Shown: positions 44,701 through 55,467 of the stretch, one piece after another | Position numbering within the stretch: the stretch's first letter is position 1 | Layout of the letters: each line of letters opens with the position of its first letter | Source: Lomentospora prolificans | Taxonomy: Eukaryota > Ascomycota > Sordariomycetes > Microascales > Microascaceae | Direction of reading: 5' to 3' | Assembly (NCBI GenBank): GCA_029532625.1 | Contig: JARFXM010000006.1 | Span: 124,001-188,000 of the forward strand | DNA length: 64,000 bases | Notes under the pieces: generated by a model | The model's input: only the letters and a program-made list of their open reading frames with translations | The model's database searches: none | What the model was told of the DNA's origin: nothing | Position numbers and translations under genes: made by a program

Positions 44701-47700
44701 TAACCTAAGTTCATACCAATATATAACCTAAATAAAAACCAGTTAAAAGAACTTTAGGAGTATATACAAGAAAACATCAGAAAAGGGTTCATTAGACCCT
44801 TAATATCACTAGTAGGATACCTTATCCTCTTTATACTAAAAAAGGATGGAAGACTATATATATATATAGACTACTACTAACTTAACAAGATCACTATTAA
44901 GAACTAATACCTACTACTATTAATCTCAGAGTTAAGGGATAGACTATAAAAAGCAAAATAGTTTACTACCTTAGATCTTAAAGGGGTATATAACCTTATT
45001 AGGATCAAGGAGGGAGATAAGTAGAAGACAGTCTTCCACACTTAATATAGACACTTTAAATATTATGTTATACTATTCAGACTTACTAATACACTAGTAA
45101 CCTTCTAAACCATAATTAACCATATACTATAAGAGCACCTAGATTAGTTTATAGTAGTTTATTTAGATAATATCCTCATCTTCTTAGAGACCTTAGAGGA
45201 ATATAAGGAATATATTAAAAAGGTACTATAAAAACTCTATAATACTAACTTATTAGTAGAACTAAAGAAAAGTCACTTCTATATATAAGAAGTAGACTTC
45301 CTTAGATACACTATCTAACCAGGAGAAATCAGAATATAGGAATCAAAAGTCAAGGCTACACTTAACTAGCCAGTACCTTAGATAGTTACTGAAGTATAGG
45401 GATTCCTAGGATTCATCAATTTTTATAGGAGGTTCCTAAAGGACTATAGTAAGAGAGTCAGACCTCTCATAGAGCTTACAAAGAATAAGAACACCTTTAT
45501 ATAGGGGATAGAACAGTAATAAGTATTCTAAGAAGCAAAATAGAGTATTTACAAGAGACTAGTATTATACAAAGTAGACCCTAGCAAACCTTTCAAAGTT
45601 GAGACAGATATATTAGACTACACCTTAGGAGCATAACTTAGATAAAGAGATAAATAAGGAAGGATACACCTGATCGCTTTCATATCAAAAAAGTTAAGTA
45701 GACCTGTACTATAATACAGGATCCTAGATAAAGAACTTATAGTAATTATTAAAGCCTTTAAGGAATAGAAATATTACCTCATAGGGGCAAAATACCCTAT
45801 TATTATCTATTCTAATCATAAGAACCTTACTAGCTTCACAACCACTAAGGAATTGAATAAGCGATAAGTCTAATAGGCTGAATTCCTCTCTGAATATAAC
45901 TTCAAAATCATACATATTAAAGGAAAAGAAAACAGACAAGCTGACACACTTAGTCAACAACTAGATCACTTCTAGAAGATACCTAAGGAAGCAAGTATAA
46001 TATTCTATTATAATAAATAAGGAAGCCTATAATAACTAGTAGTAAACTACTAAGTTAACACTACTACTAAGGTAATAGAAGAAATTGAAAGCTACTATAG
46101 GGATCTAAAACAAGGATAATATAAGAAGAATACACCAGTACCCCTAGAACTAGCCAAGGAACTAATACAAGTAATATATAAGTTACCACTTAGTAGGCAC
46201 CTAGGGATTATAAAAATAATCAAAAGAATACCAAGAGGATACCTCATCCTATAGCTAAAAACAGTGGTTAAGGAAGTACTTACTAAATATACTTTATATA
46301 TAAAGAACAAAAACTCATAATACAAGCTATAAGGGCTATTACAGCTAATACTAGTACTAGAAGTACTATAGTAAAAGATTATCATTAACTTTATTATTAA
46401 ATTACCAAAGTTAGAAGACCTAACCACAGGAGTCAAATATGATAGTATCATAGTAGTCATAGACCAACTTATAAAATATGCTTACTTCATACCCTATAAT
46501 AAAGCCATAAAAGCACCTTAATTCATAGAACTATTCCTACAGATAGTAGCTATAAACCACAACCTACTAGAAGAAATCAATACTAATAGAGGAAGCATCT
46601 TCACTTCCTACTTCTAGCAGAGCCTTTTAGATAGATTAAGAATTAACCATAAGTTATCTACAGCCTACTATCCTAAGACCTAAGGATAGGTAAAACAGGT
46701 AAATCAAATACTAGAAACCTACCTATAATACTATATTAACTAGGAATAAAATAACTAGGTAGTACTACTACCCCTAGCCTAGTATACCTATAATACTAAT
46801 ATATTAGAAAGTACAAGAATATCACTATTCTATACAAACTATAGAATACAACCTAAGACAGGATTCAAACCTATAAAAACAAAAACACAGGCTAAATAAG
46901 TAATTATCTAATCAGAGAAAATAAAGGAACTCTATAAGCAACTAATAGAAGAACTAGAGTTTATAAAACAAAGGATAAAGTACTATATAGATAGGAAAAG
47001 GATTAAGGGACTAACCTTTAAGAAGGGAAGTAAGGTCTACCTACTATAAAAGAAACTAAAAATAAGAGACCTATAAATCAAAACCTAATAACTAAGTAAT
47101 AAACTTAATTACTAAAAAATCAGGCCCTTCATTATAAAAAGGAAAATCTTAAAAGTCAACTACAAACTATAACTTCCTAAAATAATAAAGATAAACCCTA
47201 TATTCCATATTATACTACTTAAACCAGCATACTAAGATACACCTACTAAAGAAACTATAGAAGTAGCTATAATAGAAGGAGAATATAAAGTAGAGAAGGT
47301 TCTTAACTCTATAATTAATAATAAAAAAGTCAAATATTTAATTAAATAGAAAGGCTATAACTATAATAAAAATACTTAAAAGCCTATCCAGAATCTGGCT
47401 AGGAGCCTAATATTACTTACAAAGTTTCACTAGGAGAACCCAGGGAAACCTTAAGATCTAATAATAGGAGGTCAGGAGTAAGACTAAAGGTATCTTAATT
47501 AAGCACCCTAAAAGTACTAAAGGACTAAGTATCCCTAATAGCCTACTAAGTCTTAATAATAAGAGTATCCCTCTCCTCCTCTATTAATAAACTAGTAATA
47601 CTATACTAATAAAGTTTATTACCCTACTCTTTAAGGAGTTTCTACTAATAATAAAGGTAGGTAATCCTTACTATAATTTCAAGAAGCTAGTCCTTAGATT

Positions 47701-48168
47701 TTTCCAAAGCCTTATCCACCTTTTTAGTTTTAGCTATATTATAGGATACTAGAAAAAGTTAGGACTACCATAAGGAAGGTAGGGGAGATAGAAAATGCCT
47801 ACAAGATAAAGCCACTAGGGAACTATCATAAGCATACTTCCCCTTAGCATAGGCTAAATATTAGGAAGAATTTAGTACTATATAGCATACCTTCTTCTAG
47901 CAATAACAATAGGTATATAGTATTTCAAGGTTATTACCAAAAGAAGAAATATATTCTACAAGCTTTTCATTCTCTTATTTCTTTCTAAGGGATTATATAG
48001 AAGGGTATTTCACTACCTAGTTCAATATACTATTAGTATTATAGTAAAGGAAGGAAAAGGGGAGAAGTTAGACTAACCTAGAAGGACTAATAGGTTAGGG
48101 CTAATAGGGATTAAAAAAAAAAAAATAAAAAGGTCTTTAGAGATAAAGACTAAGAAGAGGAGGTATTA
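41761..48168 (+). pseudogene. Gypsy gag-pol remnant, RIP-inactivated
   Basis: Fragments in order on the plus strand: gag (about 41990-42760) with a degraded zinc knuckle at about 42760-42805; aspartic protease at 44065-44100, where the triad reads DSRA; reverse transcriptase 44760-45300 with KKDGRLY, LDLKGVYNLIRIKEGD and a catalytic box reading YLDNIL; RNase H 45590-45960 (ETDILDYTLGA through SEYNFKIIHIKGKEN); integrase 46110-46900; chromodomain 47290-47460 (VKYLIK, stop for Trp, KGYNY). Trp codons are repeatedly TAG or TGA and many Arg/Gly codons are altered, so no functional product is possible. Apparent ORFs on the opposite strand here are artefacts of base bias. Confidence 0.9.
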
Positions 48169-48601
48169 TATTATAGGCTAATCCAGCCTCTTATACAAGC
48201 TAGGTAGATAAGCATAGTAGAAAAGGGTAAACTCCAGTATAACCTAGAAAGACTAGGATTAGGTAGTATAACCTAGGCTAATTAATAGAAGACTATACTT
48301 AGAATATAAGTAGTCTATAGGGGACTGTATTAGAGGCAAGTATAGTCTATAGAAGGACTGCACCTTCAGGGCCTATAGTCCTAAGGAAGACAAAGTCTAT
48401 ATAAGTTATAGTTATTACCATCATATATTCTAGTTATTCTTTAGTTCTATAGTAGTTAATTCAAGTCACTCTATAAACCACACTTGAATATGTATTATAG
48501 ACCTTTATTATTACTATCTGACTGCCTCACTTATCCACTAATAGGCCTAACTATTCTAACCTTAAAGTGACTAACCCTATTGGAAGTGTTGGAATGTCAT
48601 A
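48169..48601 (+). repeat. Gypsy 3' LTR
   Basis: Same 433-bp unit as 41328-41760. Here the first half is mutated (it begins TATTATAGG in place of TGTCACAGG) and the last 180 bp or so are close to unmutated, the reverse of the 5' copy. Confidence 0.93.
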
Positions 48602-48606
48602 CTATA

Positions 48607-49017
48607 GATGAGTGAGTTCTAGGCTTATCTGTAGTTCCTTGCTGATGTTCTTTGTTGAAGATCCTTATTTTCTCTTCTATATATTTGTTAAATAGAAGAA
48701 CTTGGGGTGCTTGAGGAGGTTCTTTAGTTCCTTCTGGGTTAATGTACTCCTAGATTTTGAGGTTTTTAGCTTCTAGCTGAATATCCTTTTCCTACTCTAT
48801 ATAGCCTGACTGGTTTGTTAGGAGGATGATAGGGTGGTAGGTATCCTCTTGAGAATCTATTTTTTTCTTCTTTTTAATTGTTCTGTGTGTACTGGAGTGG
48901 ATATAATCTTTTTTTTCGTTTTGAGTATGGATATTTTAATAAATCTATGTGATCTTGCTGAATGTTCTGGCTTTAGTGGTTCTATGTGATATGTTGAAGG
49001 GTTTTCGGGCTTATAAC
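48607..49017 (-). pseudogene. Copia 5' leader and gag start, separated from the rest by the Gypsy insertion
   Basis: About 410 bp between the Gypsy duplication and the right-hand Copia LTR. It carries the primer-binding-site-like sequence at its right end and T-rich (plus strand) remnants of gag. It joins the segment ending at 41322 once the Gypsy element is removed. Confidence 0.75.
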
Positions 49018-49304
49018 TGTGGTAGATTTGGATAGGAAGAAGATTTTTGGATAGATGATTTTCGAGGGATAAAACAAGATATGGTTTCGACTGATCGAAA
49101 TGGAAGGAGCTACTGAAAAGATTTTATTAAAACAAAATAATGATGATATTTCGATATTTTTTCGATGATCCAGAGGGATCTTTTTCGGTGCGTGGTGACT
49201 GCTAATTTGGACACCTTAAATGCATTTTTTACCCCTTTTACCACCAAATTACAGTGCAAGGGTTGGTATTAATTTCAGGTGAAGTGTCCTAGCGCGCCCC
49301 CACA
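49018..49304 (-). repeat. Copia LTR (5' LTR of the minus-strand element)
   Basis: 287-bp partner of 36418-36704. Its outer (right) end keeps C residues at the positions that read T in the left copy. Confidence 0.95.
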
Positions 49305-49829
49305 GCCAGCGGCCCGGGGTTGCATACTGCCAGATCCAGTTTAGTGCTTATCGCTCAAAGCTTGTATTCACCCTCACTACATCCACGTCTATGAAATCGA
49401 GGTCTTGGCTTGGCCTTGACCGAGGCTTGGACGGCGAGAGCGATTTCCTTTCGCAGGATACTTGTGAGAGAGGTCGGTGCTAGGATGGGAAGGACGATCG
49501 GGTCTTACACCCGAGATTGCATCTGCAGTAGTCTATATCTCCACCGACAACCGGTTCGCATCAAGCACGGGACCGCACGTGTTGCCCCGTTGGTCCGATG
49601 AATTATGGATCCTGTACGATTACTATCTTGGCACATAGAATTCAAAAGCGCATAAGGCTTTCCAGTGTGCAGGCAGATCTATGGTCTGGCAAAGGCTGCT
49701 CTTGGATCTCTACGATGAGATTGATGGGGTCAACATAAATATGGCGCGGTATCACTCTTTTTCGCATCCCATAGCCTCCATCATCATTTCCCACAGCAAA
49801 AACCTGCACGCAAATAGATCCATTTAACC
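49305..49829. other. intergenic, right flank of the retrotransposon
   Basis: Starts with the second GCCAG copy. Composition returns at once to normal GC. The final part before 49830 is the promoter of the secreted-protein gene. Confidence 0.5.
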
Positions 49830-50191
49830 ATGAAGCTCACCACCGTCTTCGCCGCCGCCGCCGCCTTCACCCCGGCCTCTGGCGTATCTACCTCTACAAC
49901 TGGGAGGACGGCAGCACCGAGGGTGGCTACTATACCAAAGCCGGTCCCGGAAAGCCCGGCGATGCCTGTTTCAACATTGGCAACTGGAACAACAAGATCT
50001 CATCCATTCGGTACTACAGCGACAACCCCGAGCATACTTCCCGCTGCTGTGTCGAATTCTATGACAGCCCCAACTGCGCCAACCTCATTGGCCCCGGGTC
50101 CCAGTGCCGCAACTTTTTCGCCGACGCCAAGGATCTCGGTATCAACAATGATATCAGCTCGTTCAAGACGCGTTGCTTCGCTATTAGTTAA
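49830..50191 (+). pseudogene. small secreted crystallin-like protein gene with a frameshift after the signal peptide
   Basis: The ATG at 49830 opens a signal peptide, MKLTTVFAAAAAFTPASG. The conserved mature domain begins in another frame right behind it (IYLYNWEDGSTEGG from about 49883), continuing through DACFNIGNWNN, SRCCVEFYDSPNC and ending at TAA 50189-50191. No intron of plausible size fits, so one base has been lost or gained (net) near 49860-49880, or the assembly is wrong there. The mature domain has six cysteines in the same pattern as the intact gene at 25478-25888, which marks the two as members of one family. It would encode about 120 residues if the frame were continuous. Confidence 0.7.
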
Positions 50192-52799
50192 AAGCGCCTT
50201 TGGGTAATTTGATAGGTCCAAATTATGGGGTTGTGAGAATCTCGAGGTGCCGTGACCTCTCAAGACATGAGTCGAGGGTTTTATTCTAGTGTACAAAGGT
50301 TTTTAGCCCACGTTCATTCGCCGTAAACACTCTACTGCTGGCTAGCAGCGAGATCGGCTTTTCGTGCCCGGCGAGACTTCTTGTATTTAGCAATACAACT
50401 ATTCTTATGATGACTACTTCCAACTCGACTCTTAAAACTAAGATTTTAAGTTGTGATGAAGTTGCAAGGTAAATTTTAATGGTCTGTACGCTATGTTGCT
50501 TTCCATGCTGCGGCTAGCTGGCTGGGAATGGACACTATCTAACTCCATGCCCTTTTGTCCGCTGGGGGGCCGCTATCCTCATTACGCCGACCCTCCAGAA
50601 AGGGCCTATTATCACCCTCTACTTCATATACGAGTATTAAGCAAGAGGTTTCCTTCATGGGTATAAATTGTACATCATCGTGTTCCTAGAGACGACTGAT
50701 TCCTTTAGAATAGGCACGACGTCCAGCCCATGGTTCCTTCATGAAAGAGTAGTAGTAGGATCCGTTTGCAGTAATATACTGTCAATTACTCCTAAACCAG
50801 TGCAGCGGCTAAAGCCTTTCTTATTTCGGCCGGCCAAGACGGTGGACCAGAGTTGGCGGGCCAAGCGGTTGTGTTACTTGTGCGTCTGATTATATCCAGC
50901 AAACCCACATAGCATCTGTGGCCTCGTAGGCACTATGGTATTCTCATCAGGCTCTTGCTGAGCAGCCCTGGTCAGCTTGCGAACACCTGAGGTTCGCGAT
51001 GAACTAGAGCCACCACCAGACTCGGGCTAAGCACATACCAGCCAAAACCTCCTCATAATCGCTGCCTTCTTTCAGCATACCTTGCCGACGGCATGTCGCG
51101 CTCGACTGCCCTTCTCGTTATCTCATCAGCACAACCATTCGGAGGGGTTATTAAAGACATCAACCGTGCCATACGGGCCGTTAACTTTCCGGGACTAGGC
51201 GAACCCATTGTCCGCTCCATTGTCCGGTTTCGGGAACCTCTTCCCTTTCGGGATGCCGACATCAACCAAGTTCGTCGTGAGGGCGTTTTGGTCGGGATAT
51301 GCGATGGCCATGGCTCGTTGGTTACGCTAATTTATGGCCCCTAGATGAAGTCCGATGGTATATAAAACGTCGTTCCTTTTCAATATATCAGCTGATCAGT
51401 TTTGCGTTCTCCGAAGATGCGCCCCTTACGTTATTTGTTGAAATGATTTCAACTGACTCTTCGGTGTACAATCAATTAGGGAAACCCCAATCCCTCTCGG
51501 ACAGGATTGGGCAGGCTGAATATCCGCGACCCTTGTTGCTCAGGCATGACTAGACTTGTACCAACTCCTTGACAGTAAACTTGCTAATATGGCGTATCAA
51601 GAAGCCATTATCGCGAGTCTCCGCCTGCTAGTCTATCCCAGTAGGTATATATCAGGCCACCACAAAAAAGAGTTCCCCCAAACGCCTGAACCTCGAATCT
51701 GAGCATTAAAAAAGCTTACTATAGAAAAAGCCGCAAGAACTTGCCAATATATTGACGTTCGCCCCGTTAAGAGGTGTCCGCTGATGTGATTTAATATCTG
51801 AGGAGGGATGAATTCCTTTGCCGGCCGCCTTGCAGAGCATTAGAACCAACCCGGCTGCGGGAACCTACAAGCCTTGACGGGAACCTATTATTAGCCAACC
51901 TACCCATCACGAGGCATTGCTGTCCCAAACTCGTGTTCCAGAGGGAGGCTTTGTCGTGCAAGGCAAGGCACATCGGAGATAGTGTCAAATATGGTTGATT
52001 CAGCCTCGCATGAAGGGCAAGTACTCGTCTCACAAAGCATGCACAGTGACCATATCCCTGGCTGCGCCCCTAAGAAATCAGTTAATCCTCTATACAAACT
52101 TACGAGTCCTCAGATCTACAGTGCCGGCTGGGCATTGCCGAGCTTTCTCACTACGAAGCTTGGCAGAGATAAATGGTTCACAACGACACACTCGGGGTAG
52201 CGCGCCGCAAAAGGCACCGGTGCAGTGGGATTAAGCCAGCATCGGACGGAAACTGGGGATACCCCTGAAGAAAGCGGCCGAAAACAGTCCCCATCAGCCG
52301 TGATGGCCCTGGATTCGAAAAGGGGTGACGCAAGCGCGGCCCCACGCAGTACGAAGTACGAGATCCCGCGCCTGCGCCAGGGAAAGGGCTGGCCGCGTAC
52401 ACTACAAAGCCAGCCGGTCATCAATGCAAAAAGGTCAAGCCTGGCTAAGCCAGCACCAGCGGGGCTCACCTTAAAATCAATCCACGCGTAAAAATGAGAT
52501 GCAGCGGGCTGGCAACACCGCACAGACCAGCGCCTATCCGCCACAGTATTTGAGGCAAAGCTGCCCTAACCGGCGCTGAACCCGCGGAAACCGCTAAACT
52601 CAACGCTGGAAAGCCACGAGCGACAGTGTCTCTCGCCAGCCAGGCCAGGCGCTCGTGACCCTGTGCTCGCCAGCATCACTCAGTTTCGCCGTCCCACACT
52701 CACAACCGCGCTGGAACCCCCTCCCCACCCCAAAAAAGATCAATCTTCCCCACCTTCCACCCACCCAATTTCCCGAATACGTGTATTCGACCTGGCAAA
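50192..52799. other. gene-poor stretch, no supported gene
   Basis: 2.6 kb without a recognisable gene. The longest open frame (52116-52544, minus, 142 codons) has no domain and lies in GC-rich DNA where chance frames are long. The end of the region contains the promoter of the regulator at 52800. Confidence 0.45.
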
Positions 52800-54124
52800 A
52801 TGGCGCCGCGGCTCAGAAAACCCCCAGCCAACAACACACGTGGCAATGGCATGCTCCGCCGAAGCCACAAGAAGTCGCGGAACGGTTGCATTGAATGCAA
52901 GTCACGCCATATCAAGGTAAGTCAACCCCCACCTTCCCCCCCCCTTCCCGGGACCCCCCGAGGGCCGGGGGACATTCCGGCGGGTTCCCCTTCCGTCCCT
53001 TCAGCGGTTAGTCCTCAGCTCCATCCCAGTGCGATGAGAACAGGCCGGCGTGTGCCAACTGCACAATCACCGAACGGACCTGCCGGTATCCCGAAAAGGC
53101 CGCGTCTGGCAGCAATGCGAGCACACCGCCGCCTTCCCAGCCCCTGGCGGACCCGGTCCCCGTGAGCATCCCGGACCTCGTGCCGGAGCTCCTCAACAGC
53201 AATCAAGCCCAGACCTTGCCGGACCACGGTCAGGAACCCCCCGTAAATCTCAACCACATGGAGCTCCTCATCCAGTTCAACCTCTCGCTCGCCGTTCCCG
53301 AAATGGACGACGAGCTGTGCGAAAAGGGCACACGGGTCGCGCTGAACGCTGCCGCCGACGCACCGTACCTCTTACACGAGGTCTTGGCATTCTCGGCGCG
53401 ACACTTGGCGGTCCTGCGGCCCGAGATGGCCCAAGAGTACCTCGCACAGTCGGTGCGGCTGCAGAACGCGGCTATCTCCTATTTCAACGTCGGCCAGGCG
53501 CAGGTGGACGAGTCGAACTGCGTGCCCATGATTCTGTTCTCATCCATCCTCGGCCGCCATCTTCTCATCGACGCCCTCGCCACGCGGACGCCGGATTTCT
53601 CTCATTTTCTCGACCGGTATACGCAGTCGTCCCACATTCGTCGGGGCCTCCGCGCCGTAGCGAGTGGCTCGTGGCCTTTCCTTCTCAAGACGAACCTCAG
53701 CGTCTTTCTATCCTGGGGATCGCGCTACATGGACATTGAGGGATGCGGCGAGGAGTGCGATCCTCTCCGGCGGCTGATTGCGCAGTCGTCGCTGGACCAA
53801 GAGGTCATTGGCGTGTGCGTCAAAACTATCGACGCTCTTCAGTACGGCTTTGATGAGCTACGTAATATGCCTGAGGACAATTTGTCCGGTCAGACCATTT
53901 ACACGTGGTCCATTAAGAGTCCGAAAGAGTTTATTGATTTGCTGGAGCGACGGGTACCGGAAGCCATCGTCATACTGGCGTACTACGCGGTGCTGCTACA
54001 CAGATCACGCACGATGTGGCAGGTTGGGGACTCGGGGGCCTACATAGTCGAGTCGATTGTGCATTATCTAGGCCCGGACTGGGCAGAGTGGTTGGCGTGG
54101 CCGCAATCAATGACAGCAATGTGA
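52800..54124 (+). CDS. Zn2Cys6 transcription factor, short fungal type
   Basis: 403 residues in two exons, 52800-52916 and 53030-54124, with a 113-bp intron that splits the zinc cluster. The ligands are Cys30, 33, 40, 47, 50 and 57 in GCIECKSRHIK/CDENRPACANCTITERTC, a textbook binuclear cluster with preceding basic residues. The rest matches the compact sterol-uptake/UPC2-like class: a short linker, then HMELLIQFNLSLAVPEM and helical repeats such as HEVLAFSARHLAVL, and a C-terminal WAEWLAWPQSM end. Such proteins regulate sterol, lipid or secondary metabolism genes. It is convergent with the RTA1 gene; no direct target is suggested by the context. Confidence 0.92.
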
Positions 54125-54367
54125 GGGAAAAATTCGTAAAATGGATTCAAAGTGAAATTAGCATGTGAAGAACGCTATTATGACCTATCTAACGAGTAGA
54201 GCAAAAGTGAGTACCGTCCTAATCAGACATGACAACTAACAATAAAGAAACGATGAAAATCTAGTCTGAACCGCCCTGCTATCAACCCTTTTCCATTCGC
54301 AGGCCCTGTAAGTTCCTATAAAGACCACCCCACCTCACCTCCTACCCATACCCCGGGCCGTAAAAGA

Positions 54368-55467
54368 CTAATAGTCCCGGGAGTATCCCTGGGGCTGTTG
54401 CGAGTAGCCCTGTCCTTGAGCGTAGCCACCTGTTGGGATTGTGCTCCACTGCATCGACTTCCTCCGTCCTGCCGCTTCCGGATCATCACCAAGGACCTCG
54501 AGACTAGTCACTGAGGCAATAGGTTCTTTGTCATCTTTGCTAATTACTCGGCTCGGATGGAACCAGTTGAATATGACGCACACGACAAACATGGGCACAG
54601 CATCAAAGATGTACAGATATACCTCCTTGGATAACAACTCGCCGTCCGAGCCCATGACGTACTCGATGATGCGGAAGACGGAACGGATCATAATGAGTAT
54701 ACTCGAGGTATATAAGACGTAGAGGAGACCCTTCCAGGGCGTGGTAAGGGCGTAGGAGCGGCGAGTGGGCTTTCGGCGGATACGGAGGTGGAAGATGAAG
54801 GAGACGACGATGAAGAAACCGAAGAAGAGGATCTGGATTCCGAGGCCGCCTAGGATTATTTGCTCGCCGCGGCGGGAGTCTTCTCGGCTTTTCGCCGTCG
54901 CCAGCATGCCACCACCTATGCTTGTTAGCTTTTTTCGTCTCCATTGTAAACTCTCTCTCTCTCTCTCTCAGAGGGTGTGCGCGCTATTAGAACGTACCGC
55001 CTCCCTGGGCGCAAAAGGATAGGACATCGCCAAGGATAAAGAATTTTGTGAGCCACCGAGGTCGGATGATGGAATAAGAGTCGGCTTCGAGACGCACGAT
55101 GAGGCGGCCGAGAATCATGTAGATGGAGGCGGCGAAGACGGCGGGGGCGAGAAGGAGCAAAAGGGATTGGATGATGTAGGGATTCTTGGTGTAGTCGGGG
55201 CGTTCAGCCCACGATAAGATGCGCCCCAGGTATCCGACGGCCTCGACTGTTGGGATTGGGTGGTTAGCGCGTATCAACAGCACGGCTCTGCCCGGGAAAC
55301 CTACATAAACATCCTACGACAAAGGGGATAAAATACCACGCCCGGCTGGAGATGAGTTGCTTGGCGTGCCACGCTGCCGAGGCTAGAAAGAGGACGGTAA
55401 AGATGGCCGCCGCCGCAATGGACGGGGTGTAGTGGTAAAAGACGAACTCGCCGCCGTTTGTCGACAT
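54368..55467 (-). CDS. RTA1-family seven-transmembrane protein (lipid-translocating exporter-like)
   Basis: 317 residues in three exons: 55311-55467, 54998-55246 and 54368-54915. Both introns restore the family sequence across the junctions (FEAVGYLGR after the first, AQGGGGGML after the second). Seven hydrophobic helices are visible. The N-terminus has the usual YHYTPSIAAAAIFTVLF start; the last helix is followed by WFHPS and a hydrophilic Gln/Gly/Tyr-rich tail with repeated GYSQQPQGYS-like units. RTA1-type proteins of the plasma membrane or endosomes are linked to resistance to sterol-binding drugs and lipid asymmetry in yeast. A (CT)n run at 54951-54969 lies inside the second intron (54916-54997). 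Confidence 0.92.

Larger units (their letters stand above)
41328..48601 (+). mobile_element. Gypsy chromovirus-type LTR retrotransposon nested in the Copia element, RIP-mutated
   Basis: 7,274 bp with 433-bp LTRs at 41328-41760 and 48169-48601. A CTATA duplication lies at 41323-41327 and 48602-48606. The two LTRs are colinear without a gap; their differences are C-to-T and G-to-A. Plus-strand coding order is gag, protease, reverse transcriptase, RNase H, integrase, chromodomain, the Ty3/Gypsy order with the C-terminal chromodomain of chromoviruses. It entered the gag region of the Copia element, about 0.4 kb inside that element's 5' LTR, so it is the younger insertion. The interior is extremely TA-rich with stops in every frame, the hallmark of RIP. 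Confidence 0.95.
36418..49304 (-). mobile_element. Copia (Ty1/Copia) LTR retrotransposon, RIP-mutated, interrupted by a Gypsy element
   Basis: Bounded by two 287-bp LTRs (36418-36704 and 49018-49304) that begin TGTGG and end CACA (TATA in the left copy after C-to-T changes). The perfect 5-bp duplication GCCAG sits at 36413-36417 and 49305-49309. Coding direction is minus. The order protease, integrase, reverse transcriptase, RNase H identifies Copia. Next to the right LTR, on the minus strand, a primer-binding-site-like sequence GTTATAAGCCCG follows, and an AGAGGGG polypurine tract precedes the left LTR at about 36706-36713. Without the inserted Gypsy element and its duplication the length is about 5.6 kb, normal for Copia. 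Many in-frame stops make it non-autonomous and dead. Confidence 0.95.

Noticed and set aside
52116..52544. 142-codon frame on the minus strand
   Set aside because: No start context, intron pattern, domain or signal peptide; GC-rich DNA gives long chance frames.
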